From Muribaculaceae bacterium (GTDB lineage: Bacteria; Bacteroidota; Bacteroidia; Bacteroidales; Muribaculaceae), in contig JAFZSO010000029.1 of NCBI GenBank assembly GCA_017619355.1, positions 1 to 34,323 on the forward strand: 34,323 bases of DNA, read 5' to 3'. Of this stretch, positions 1-7,111 are shown in pieces (position 1 is the first letter of the stretch; every line of letters begins with the position of its first letter). The notes beneath the pieces are model-generated. The model did not search any database. It was not told the origin of the DNA and saw only the letters and a list, made by a program, of their open reading frames with translations. The position numbers and the translations under genes were made by a program.

Positions 1-1893
1 CCAAGAGCGGCGGGCAATGCCGTTGTTCACATCCCACAGCAGCATTTCGCGGATGTGGCGGTCAGAGTCTTCGCTGCCGTCAATCACCATGCCGAAACCG
101 CCGTTGATGACTTCGCCCCAGCCAACGCCACCACCATTGTGGATGCTCACCCAGGTGGCACCACGGAAGGCGTCGCCAATCACATTCTGCACAGCCATAT
201 CGGCGCAGAACTGACTGCCGTCGTAGATGTTGCTGGTCTCGCGGAAGGGTGAGTCGGTGCCGCTCACATCGTGGTGGTCACGGCCGAGCACAACGGGTGC
301 TGAGATTTCGCCACGCTTGATGGCCTCGTTGAAGGCCAGCGCAATCTTGGTGCGGCCTTCGCAGTCGGCATAAAGGATGCGGGCCTGTGAACCCACCACC
401 AGGTGGTTCTTGCCAGCTTCGCGAATCCAGTGCAGGTTGTCGGCAAGTTGCCCCTTGATGTCGTCGGTCACATGGTTCATCATCTCGTCGATCACTTCGG
501 CTGCCAGGCGGTCGGTCACCTCCAGATCGTGCGGGTCGCACGAGGTGCACACCCAGCGGAAGGGACCGAAACCGTAATCGAAGAACATGGGACCCATGAT
601 GTCCTGCACATAGCTGGGATAGCGGAAGTGTGTCTCATCCTTCATGATGTCGGCGCCGGCACGGCTTGCCATGAGCATAAAGGCATTGCCATAGTCGAAG
701 AAGTACATACCGTTGGCGGTAAGGCGGTTGATAGCTGCCACCTGACGGCGCAGTGACTCGAACACGCACTCCTTGAAACGCTCGGGCTCTTCGGCCATCA
801 TGCGCTTCGACTCTTCCAGGCTGTAGCCCACGGGGTAGTAGCCGCCTGCATAGGGATTGTGCAGCGAGGTCTGGTCGCTACCCAGGTCCACATGAATGCC
901 TTCGTCGGCGAGGCGTTCCCACAGGTCCACCACATTGCCCACATAGGCCATCGACACCACGCGTTTTTCATCCACAGCCTTGCGGATGGCGGGGATGAGT
1001 TCGTCGAGGTTCTCATGCAGTTCGTCAACCCAACCCTGGTCGTAGCGCTTGCGGGCTGCCAGCGGGTTGATTTCGGCTGTCACGCTCACTACTTGGGCAA
1101 TGTTACCTGCCTTGGGCTGAGCACCGCTCATGCCACCCAGACCTGCGGTAACGAAGAGCGGGATGCGTTTTTCGCGTTCCTCGCCCATCACTTTGCGGGC
1201 AGCGTTGAGCACGGTGATGGTAGTACCGTGCACGATGCCTTGCGGACCTATATACATATAGGAGCCAGCAGTCATCTGGCCATATTGCGTCACGCCCAGG
1301 GCGTTGCCACGCTCCCAGTCGTCGGGTTTCGAGTAGTTGGGAATCACCATACCGTTAGTAACCACCACGCGAGGCGCATTCTTGTGCGAGGGGAAGAGTC
1401 CCAGCGGATGTCCGCTATACATCACCAGCGTCTGCTCGTCGGTCATCTCGCTCAGGTATTTCATCACCAGGCGATATTGTGCCCAGTTCTGGAACACGGC
1501 ACCGTTTCCGCCGTAAGTGATGAGTTCGTGCGGGTGCTGTGCCACCGCCTTGTCCAGGTTGTTCTGAATCATCATCATGATGGCAGCCGCCTGACGGCTC
1601 CTGTGGGGATACTCATCGATGGGTCGTGCCTTCATCTCGTAGCGGGGACGCAGGCGGTACATATAGATGCGGCCGTAGTCCTTCAGTTCCTGCTTGAACT
1701 CGGGCAACAGGGTCTTGTGGAATTTGGCGGGGAAGTAGCGCAGCGCGTTGCGCAATGCCAGTTTCTTCTGTTCTGGGGTAAGGATGTCCTTGCGCTTGGG
1801 GGCATGATTGATGTCGGCCTCATAAGGCATGGGTTCGGGCAGAACGTCGGGAATACCTGCCCTGATGTCGGCAATGAATTCTTCTTTTGTCAT
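1..1893 (-). CDS. hutU: Urocanate hydratase (urocanase), C-terminus cut by the window edge
   Basis: Converts urocanate to imidazolonepropionate with NAD+ as cofactor, the second step of histidine degradation, in the cytosol. The frame stays open from the ATG at 1893 to base 1 (631 codons), so the last few dozen residues lie outside the window. Visible family motifs are YGGNGAVFQNW, the glycine-rich GLGGMSGAQ expected for NAD+ binding, and FRWVCTSCDPHD around residues 445-455; I infer that its first cysteine (about residue 449) matches the catalytically important cysteine of bacterial urocanases. At over 630 residues it belongs to the long urocanase type rather than the roughly 555-residue Pseudomonas type. 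It lies 73 bp downstream of ftcD on the same strand, so cotranscription is likely. That gap holds a perfect palindrome and a TTTTTAG-type repeat. Function is near certain; only the 3' end is missing. Confidence 0.95.
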   Translation of the reverse strand, partial: MTKEEFIADIRAGIPDVLPEPMPYEADINHAPKRKDILTPEQKKLALRNALRYFPAKFHKTLLPEFKQELKDYGRIYMYRLRPRYEMKARPIDEYPHRSRQAAAIMMMIQNNLDKAVAQHPHELITYGGNGAVFQNWAQYRLVMKYLSEMTDEQTLVMYSGHPLGLFPSHKNAPRVVVTNGMVIPNYSKPDDWERGNALGVTQYGQMTAGSYMYIGPQGIVHGTTITVLNAARKVMGEEREKRIPLFVTAGLGGMSGAQPKAGNIAQVVSVTAEINPLAARKRYDQGWVDELHENLDELIPAIRKAVDEKRVVSMAYVGNVVDLWERLADEGIHVDLGSDQTSLHNPYAGGYYPVGYSLEESKRMMAEEPERFKECVFESLRRQVAAINRLTANGMYFFDYGNAFMLMASRAGADIMKDETHFRYPSYVQDIMGPMFFDYGFGPFRWVCTSCDPHDLEVTDRLAAEVIDEMMNHVTDDIKGQLADNLHWIREAGKNHLVVGSQARILYADCEGRTKIALAFNEAIKRGEISAPVVLGRDHHDVSGTDSPFRETSNIYDGSQFCADMAVQNVIGDAFRGATWVSIHNGGGVGWGEVINGGFGMVIDGSEDSDRHIREMLLWDVNNGIARRSW

Positions 1894-1897
1894 TGTA

Positions 1898-1930
1898 TTT
1901 TAGTTCTTGGTTTTTAGTTTTTAGTTTTAG
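1898..1930. repeat. Short T-rich tandem repeat in the hutU leader
   Basis: Imperfect units of TTTTTAG/TTTTAG read CTAAAAA on the hutU coding strand. They fill the space between the palindrome and the hutU start codon. This may be an unstructured A-rich leader that helps translation in a group with weak Shine-Dalgarno use, or a repeat-element remnant. Confidence 0.6.
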
Positions 1931-1956
1931 TTTGTTGCGTTGTACAACGCAACAAA
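1931..1956. repeat. Perfect 26-bp palindrome between ftcD and hutU
   Basis: The half-site TTTGTTGCGTTGT is followed directly by its exact reverse complement, with no spacer. It sits in the 73-bp gap between the ftcD stop and the hutU start. In RNA it could form a hairpin with a GUAC loop. On the minus strand it is not followed by a T-run, so it is not a standard intrinsic terminator. An operator for a dimeric regulator or an RNA-processing hairpin are both possible. Confidence 0.8.
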
Positions 1957-1966
1957 CGGAACAGCT

Positions 1967-3670
1967 TTAGAGCTTGGTTTCTACAATAGCAGTGATTTCG
2001 GCTTCTTCCTGGTTGGCGCGGGCAATCAGGTCGTTGGCTTCAGTGATGAGGGCCTCGGCCACGGTACGGTCCTTGAGTGATCCGGCATTGATTTTCACAT
2101 TCATGCCGGCACCCAGCACAGCGGCACGGGCGGCAAGTGCGCCCACGCCAGCGTCGCTCACGCTGTTAGGATTGCCGTCCACGGCCATGGCGCGGCACAG
2201 TTCAAACACCTTAAATGACTCCTTCATGGTGCGCAGGGGCACTTGGGTTGCATAGAGGGTGGCGTCCTGGATGGCGGCGCTGCGGGCCTCCTTGTCGGCA
2301 TCGGTAGTCTTGGGCATGCCAAAGGCGGCCATGATGCGGTTGAATGCCTGCGTATCTTCGTCAACAAGGTGCAGCAGTTCGGTCATCACCACCTGTCCCT
2401 TGTCGGCCCACTGGCTGAATTCGCCACAGCGTTCATCCCAACCAGGCTTGTGACTCGAGAGGTTGGCCACCATGGTACCCAGCGCAGCGCCCAGCGCGCC
2501 CATGTAGGCTGCGATGGTGCCACCGCCAGGAGCGGGTGATTCGCGTGAAGTCTCCTCGGCAAAACCTTTCACGGTGAGATCCACGAGTTTGCCCTGTGCG
2601 TCATCGTCCTCGCACATGAATTCAATCACTTTCTCGCGGGGGTTGAAGGGCTTGAGGTCGTCGAGACCCATCGACTTGATGGCGATTTGCATGATGTCGT
2701 CTTCGGGAATACCTGTAGAGCGGTTCTGTTTCTCGAGGAAGTATTTGCCGGCATCGATCAGGGTGCTCTTGGGGATAAGACCCACAATCTCGGTACCCGT
2801 GACGCGTATGCCGCGGTTCTGTGCGCAGCGGCACACCTCGTCGAAGGCCACATGCAGCGGTGTCACATTAATGTCGGTGATATTCATCGACACTTGAGCA
2901 ATCTTATATTCGTCGATATACCAGCCAATGGCTTTGGTGCCCTTGAGCGTGCCGGGTTGCATGATGGTGTTGCCGTTCTCGTCCTTTTTGGGCTTGCCGG
3001 TAATGGGGTTGCCCTCACGCACGGGGCGGCCTTTCTCGCGCACATCAAATGCGATGGCGTTGGCACGGCGGGTAGAGGTGGTATTGAGGTTGAAGTTGGT
3101 TGCGATAAGGAAGTTGCGTGCTCCCACTGCGGTGCAGCCGGTGCGTGCAATGCGCTCGTTGAGCGGCTTGGCACCGAAGTCGGGTTGTTTGCCCTCGGTC
3201 ACCAGTTTCTCGGCAATGGCCTCATACTCGCCTTGGCGGCATACCGCCAGGTTGCGGCGCTCGGGAGTGAAGGCGGCTGCCTCGTAGCAATAGGTGGGAA
3301 TCTCAAGTTCGGCTGAGATGCGCTCGGCCAGCTTGCGGGCCAGAACGGCACACTCCTCGAGCGTGATGCCGGCCACGGGAATGAGCGGGCACACATCGGT
3401 AGCGCCCATGCGTGGGTGTGCGCCGTGGTGGTTGCGCATGTCGATGAGTTCGCCGGCACGCTTCACCAGCTGGAAGGCGGCTTCGACCACCGAGTCGGGG
3501 TCGCCCACAAAGGTAACCACGGTGCGGTTAGTGGCCTCGCCAGGGTCCACATCGAGCAGTTTCACGCCCTTGGCTTTGCGAATCACGTCGGTTATGTTGT
3601 TAATGATCTCGGGGTTGCGCCCTTCGCTGAAGTTGGGCACACATTCAACAAGTTGTTTTAAATTAGCCAT
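1967..3670 (-). CDS. ftcD: Bifunctional glutamate formimidoyltransferase / formimidoyl-THF cyclodeaminase
   Basis: Moves the formimino group from N-formiminoglutamate to tetrahydrofolate, then deaminates and cyclises it to methenyl-THF; this links histidine breakdown to one-carbon metabolism. The 567 residues hold both activities. The formiminotransferase part covers about residues 1-330 and starts with CVPNFSEGRN; it carries HHGAHPRMGATDVCPL (81-96) with the conserved histidine. The cyclodeaminase part covers about 365-567 and begins with SPAPGGGTIAAY at 378. Many Bacteroidota encode the two activities as separate proteins of about 300 and 210 residues, so the animal-like fusion is worth noting. 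It is the first visible gene of a minus-strand histidine-utilisation unit with hutU downstream, and a good TTTG/TAnnTTTG promoter sits 63-94 bp upstream of the start. The start at 3670 places the family N-terminus correctly. Confidence 0.95.
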   Translation of the reverse strand: MANLKQLVECVPNFSEGRNPEIINNITDVIRKAKGVKLLDVDPGEATNRTVVTFVGDPDSVVEAAFQLVKRAGELIDMRNHHGAHPRMGATDVCPLIPVAGITLEECAVLARKLAERISAELEIPTYCYEAAAFTPERRNLAVCRQGEYEAIAEKLVTEGKQPDFGAKPLNERIARTGCTAVGARNFLIATNFNLNTTSTRRANAIAFDVREKGRPVREGNPITGKPKKDENGNTIMQPGTLKGTKAIGWYIDEYKIAQVSMNITDINVTPLHVAFDEVCRCAQNRGIRVTGTEIVGLIPKSTLIDAGKYFLEKQNRSTGIPEDDIMQIAIKSMGLDDLKPFNPREKVIEFMCEDDDAQGKLVDLTVKGFAEETSRESPAPGGGTIAAYMGALGAALGTMVANLSSHKPGWDERCGEFSQWADKGQVVMTELLHLVDEDTQAFNRIMAAFGMPKTTDADKEARSAAIQDATLYATQVPLRTMKESFKVFELCRAMAVDGNPNSVSDAGVGALAARAAVLGAGMNVKINAGSLKDRTVAEALITEANDLIARANQEEAEITAIVETKL

Positions 3671-3732
3671 GTGAATAGTATGTTTTATTATATAAGGTTT
3701 ATCTTAAGGATGCATTGTGTCTTGAAAGAACA

Positions 3733-3764
3733 CAAAATTACAAAACACTTTTGCAACGAGCAAA
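3733..3764 (-). promoter_or_regulatory. Promoter of the ftcD-hutU unit
   Basis: On the minus strand, TTTG (3764-3761) is followed after exactly 20 nt by TAATTTTG (3740-3733), an exact match to the Bacteroidota -33/-7 consensus. It lies 63 bp upstream of the ftcD start. Confidence 0.75.
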
Positions 3765-3874
3765 TTTTTTAAGTTGAAAGTTGGAGGATATAAGTAAAAA
3801 TGAAACCGAAGCAAAACGGGCCGCACTAATATGTTTAAATAATGTTTGAAATACTTAAAAAAATGGTGAGATAT

Positions 3875-3905
3875 TTTGAAAATTTAAGAAAACTTGCTAA
3901 CTTTG
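3875..3905 (+). promoter_or_regulatory. Promoter of the first dockerin-tagged protein gene
   Basis: TTTG at 3875-3878, a 19-nt spacer, then TAACTTTG at 3898-3905, an exact Bacteroidota-type promoter. Transcription would begin near 3912, giving a leader of about 40 nt before the ATG at 3953. It is divergent from the ftcD promoter, and the pair explains the 281-bp gap. Confidence 0.75.
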
Positions 3906-3952
3906 CTAAATTCTAATGCAAATCCATTTATTAACCTAAAAATAAGAAGATT

Positions 3953-5353
3953 ATGAAGAAATTTTTACTTATGACAGCGGTAGCGCTTCTAGGCTTTGCA
4001 AGCGCTTCAGCAGTAGTTGATCCTAACACCTATGAGCCGGTAAACGACATTAAGATTCAGAATCTGTGGCTGCTCGACCGTGCTCATGCTGCCGATGCGT
4101 TCACTAACCTGGACGCTTGTAACGCCAATGCCCGCATGGCTGTGATGACCGATGGCGTCGTCTATGTCTCGCGTTCTTGGGCTAAAGCCATCATTACCGG
4201 AACCGATACAGTGAGCGCTGCTGTGATTTATCGCTTCGATGCCAAGACTGGCGAAGAACTGCCCGAACTGGTGCTCACCATCGATGGCGGTTACGTCACT
4301 GCTCAGCTGGGTGCTAACAGCGTGGGTGTTGACAACTTCGGTCACCTTTGGGTGGCTCCTGCCTCGTTTATCGCTTCGGCAACAGTGCCCCTCTATTCGC
4401 TTGACAAGGAGACTGGTGAACTGACCCTTGTGGCTGAACTCGATAAGGGTGAGTTGCAGCGAATCGACTATTTCGATTTGATGGGTGACCTCACTCGTGA
4501 AGAGGCTCCCTGTAATGTGCTTGCCGTGGGTTCACAGGTGCCCACCATCTACAAGTGGCACTGCGACCAGGGTGATGATTACTGGGATGGCGGCTTCGAC
4601 GGCGACACCTACATGGACATCATCGACTTCTTCCCCGAGACTGTGACGCAATGGGGTTATGCTCCTTATGGCAAGATGATTCTGAACATGGAAGATGAAG
4701 AAGCTAAATATGATGGCGAACTCTTCTACATCGACGGTTTCAATTCTATGCCTGCCATTTACGACAACACTGGTTCAATGGTCGACAACTTCGAGAATGT
4801 TCCCACCGAATTGTGGCCAGTTGCTGGTACTAACGGTGTGGCTGAGTTCACACTCGAGGGTCGTAATTTCCTCGTCTATTCTATCGCTCAGTATGAGGGA
4901 TATGATGAGGGTACCGAAACTTGGCGTGCTTGCCAGGCCAACATCTGCGAACTGGGAGAGGGCATGAGTCTTGCCGGCATGACCAAGTACTGGCAAATTC
5001 CTGCCGACAAGTTGGGCGATGTGTCAGACGGTGGTACCCGTATCCACGCATTCAACGTGGAATATGCCGAAGAAGATGGTTCTGAGGTGGTGTATCTGCT
5101 CACCTTCAAGTGCTACAACGGCATGGGCGTTTACAAGATTGGTAAGAACGTCGGCGGCGGTGGCGAAGAGCCTCTGAAGGGCGACGTGAACGGCGATGGC
5201 AAGGTGAACGTGAGCGACGTTACTGCCTTGGTGAACATGATTCTGGGCGTCATTCCTAAGGACGAACAGCGTGCCGATGTGAATGGCGACGGCAAGATCA
5301 ACGTATCTGACGTTACTGCTCTCATCAACATCATTCTTGGTGTTGTTTCATGA
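3953..5353 (+). CDS. Secreted propeller-like protein with C-terminal dockerin-like module
   Basis: A 466-residue exported protein of unknown function. The N-terminus, MKKFLLMTAVALLGFASASA, is a signal peptide with no lipobox, so the product is exported as a soluble or surface protein. The body (about 21-400) shows repeated strand-turn patterns such as IYRFDAKTGEELPE, VGVDNFGHLWVAP and LYSLDKETGELTLVAELD, which resemble beta-propeller blades; I infer a propeller fold but cannot name a family. A linker, GGGGEEPL, leads to a dockerin-like tail (409-466) with two EF-hand loops of the form DVNGDGKVNVSD. It is a paralogue of the next gene, sharing EPVNDIK near the N-terminus and YNGMGVYKIGKNVGGGGEEP before the tail. 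It has its own promoter and terminator, so it is probably monocistronic. No catalytic motif is recognised. Confidence 0.85.
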   Translation: MKKFLLMTAVALLGFASASAVVDPNTYEPVNDIKIQNLWLLDRAHAADAFTNLDACNANARMAVMTDGVVYVSRSWAKAIITGTDTVSAAVIYRFDAKTGEELPELVLTIDGGYVTAQLGANSVGVDNFGHLWVAPASFIASATVPLYSLDKETGELTLVAELDKGELQRIDYFDLMGDLTREEAPCNVLAVGSQVPTIYKWHCDQGDDYWDGGFDGDTYMDIIDFFPETVTQWGYAPYGKMILNMEDEEAKYDGELFYIDGFNSMPAIYDNTGSMVDNFENVPTELWPVAGTNGVAEFTLEGRNFLVYSIAQYEGYDEGTETWRACQANICELGEGMSLAGMTKYWQIPADKLGDVSDGGTRIHAFNVEYAEEDGSEVVYLLTFKCYNGMGVYKIGKNVGGGGEEPLKGDVNGDGKVNVSDVTALVNMILGVIPKDEQRADVNGDGKINVSDVTALINIILGVVS

Positions 5354-5395
5354 TGCCAATTCAGCCGTGAATTAATACTAAAAATCATAGATATA

Positions 5396-5427
5396 ATGCT
5401 CTCTGAACACTCAGGGAGCATTTTTTT
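5396..5427 (+). terminator. Intrinsic terminator after the first propeller-like gene
   Basis: An 11-bp stem, ATGCTCTCTGA / TCAGGGAGCAT, with an ACAC loop and one G-U pair, followed by seven T residues. It lies 43 bp after the stop codon. Confidence 0.9.
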
Positions 5428-5444
5428 GTGATTTGTGATTGCTA

Positions 5445-5475
5445 TTTGACAAATTCTTATTAATTTTACAATTTG
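5445..5475 (+). promoter_or_regulatory. Probable promoter of the second propeller-like gene
   Basis: TTTG at 5445-5448 and TACAATTTG at 5467-5475. The -7 element has one extra base compared with TAnnTTTG (it can be read as ACAATTTG with a 19-nt spacer), so this match is weaker than the others. The leader to the ATG at 5516 is AT-rich. Confidence 0.45.
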
Positions 5476-5515
5476 AAATTCATATTAACATTATAACCCT
5501 TTAAATACGTATCTT

Positions 5516-6919
5516 ATGAAGAAAAAATTACTCTTTTCAATGCTTGCTCTTGTGGCAAGTGCAAGTGCCTGGGCCATCACTGATAATCAGGTGTATGAGC
5601 CAGTTAACGACATCAAATGTGTGAACAAGTGGATTTATGACCGTGTGCATACTCCCGAAGCCTACACAGCCGATGCTATTTGCAGTCAGCGTGCCCGTAC
5701 CGCTGTGATGGACGAAGGCGTTATCTATGTGTCGCGTTCTGAAGAGAAACTGGTGGTTGTTGGTAACGACTCACTCATGCAGAGTGTGATACACCGTTTC
5801 AATGCATCTGATGGTTCGGCTCTGCCCGACCTTCCTTTGACACTCGATGGTGCTCCCTATGCTCGCTTCCTGGGTGTGGCAAGTATTGGTGTCGACAACT
5901 TCCACCATATCTGGGTGGCTCCAATGACCAGTACTGCACAGAACGAGGTACCCGTCTATATGGTGGACACCGAGACTGGCGAGTTGACCCTCGTTGTGGA
6001 AATGGATAAGGGCGGTGACATTCAGCGTACCGACTACCTCGACGTGATTGGTGACCTCACTGGCGAGGAGGCTGAGTGCAACATCATGACCATTGCCGGT
6101 TCGTCGGCCGAGCCGGGCTTCCCCACGGTTTACAGGATGCACCTGAGTCAGGGCGAGACTGAATGGGAAGGCGGCTTCGACGGCGACACCCATGTTGATT
6201 TCGTCGACTTTTATCCTGAAACAGCCACTGGCTTCAGCCTTGGTCCTGTGGTGAAGATGCTGCAGAACTATGAGGATGAAGAAATGCGTTATGCAGGCGA
6301 GTATTTCTACATCGACTGCTTCGGTCGTGACCCTGTTCTCTATGACGTGACAGGTACCATCATCGATACATTTGAAGAGGCTTCTGATGATGTGAAACAG
6401 ACCGACAAGGGCGCCAACGGCGTTGTGGAATTCCAGCTCGAGGGCCGCAACTTCATGGCTTATCCCAAGGCTCAGTATGACAAGAATGGTAACGGATGCC
6501 AGATCTATGTGTGCGAGTTAGGCGAAGGCATGAGCCTCGCTGGCCTCACCAAGTACTGGCAGTTGCCCGCCGACAGTGTTGGCAAGATGAGCGATAGTGG
6601 TCTGCGTGTGCACTGCATCAGCATTGAGAAGAGCGTTGATGACGAGGGCAACGAGGTTGTGACCCTGTTCACCTTCAAGGCCTACAACGGTATGGGCATC
6701 TATGAGATTGGCAAGAACGTGGGCGGCGGTGGCGAAGAGCCTCTGAAGGGTGATGTGAACCGCGATGGCAAGGTGAATGTGAGCGACGTGACTGCTCTCG
6801 TCAACATGATTCTGGGTGTCATTCCCAAGGATGAAGAGACTGCCGATGTGAATAAAGACGGCAAAGTAAATGTTTCCGATGTCACGGCACTAATCAATAT
6901 CATATTGGGTGTCGTTTAA
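5516..6919 (+). CDS. Secreted propeller-like protein with C-terminal dockerin-like module (paralogue 2)
   Basis: A 467-residue paralogue of the preceding gene with the same order: signal peptide (MKKKLLFSMLALVASASAWA), propeller-like body with GVDNFHHIWVAP and YMVDTETGELTLVVEMD, linker GKNVGGGGEEP, and a two-repeat dockerin-like tail at about 411-467. The bodies are clearly homologous but well diverged, while the tails are nearly identical. In the tail one EF-hand loop reads DVNRDGKVNVSD and the second DVNKDGKVNVSD, keeping the calcium-ligand positions 1, 3, 5, 9 and 12. The last 70 bp use AT-richer codons than the rest of the gene. Its own upstream signals and a strong terminator suggest a single-gene unit. 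Substrate or binding partner is unknown. Confidence 0.85.
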   Translation: MKKKLLFSMLALVASASAWAITDNQVYEPVNDIKCVNKWIYDRVHTPEAYTADAICSQRARTAVMDEGVIYVSRSEEKLVVVGNDSLMQSVIHRFNASDGSALPDLPLTLDGAPYARFLGVASIGVDNFHHIWVAPMTSTAQNEVPVYMVDTETGELTLVVEMDKGGDIQRTDYLDVIGDLTGEEAECNIMTIAGSSAEPGFPTVYRMHLSQGETEWEGGFDGDTHVDFVDFYPETATGFSLGPVVKMLQNYEDEEMRYAGEYFYIDCFGRDPVLYDVTGTIIDTFEEASDDVKQTDKGANGVVEFQLEGRNFMAYPKAQYDKNGNGCQIYVCELGEGMSLAGLTKYWQLPADSVGKMSDSGLRVHCISIEKSVDDEGNEVVTLFTFKAYNGMGIYEIGKNVGGGGEEPLKGDVNRDGKVNVSDVTALVNMILGVIPKDEETADVNKDGKVNVSDVTALINIILGVV

Positions 6920-6945
6920 CTACGATTCTAACCTAACATCTCATA

Positions 6946-6984
6946 ACGCAGGGATTGGCTCAAGGGCTAATCCCTGTGTTTTTT
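6946..6984 (+). terminator. Intrinsic terminator after the second propeller-like gene
   Basis: Stem ACGCAGGGATT / AATCCCTGTGT (one G-U pair) around a loop of about a dozen bases, running into a T-rich tail. It lies about 27 bp after the stop codon. Confidence 0.85.
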
Positions 6985-7039
6985 GTGGCCCTGTAGAACA
7001 CCCTTTCCCAGTCTAATGATGAGTAGAAATAGAAATATA

Positions 7040-7071
7040 TTTGGACAATCCAATATATTATTGTAACTTTA
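7040..7071 (+). promoter_or_regulatory. Promoter of the three-gene NAGPA-type operon
   Basis: TTTG at 7040-7043, a 20-nt spacer, then TAACTTTA at 7064-7071; one mismatch in the last base of TAnnTTTG. It precedes the ATG at 7112 by 40 bp. Confidence 0.6.
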
Positions 7072-7111
7072 TGGTTTGAATTAAGAAGAAAATAATATAA
7101 TAATAATTGCA

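Noticed and set aside
859-1917. 352-codon open frame on the plus strand
   Set aside because: Antisense to hutU, which contains the urocanase motifs; the plus-strand translation is low-information and has no signal or domain.
5177-5353. C-terminal modules as T9SS sorting domains
   Set aside because: T9SS C-terminal domains are roughly 70-100-residue Ig-like folds with different conserved motifs; these tails are two EF-hand calcium loops with D-x-N-x-D-G spacing.
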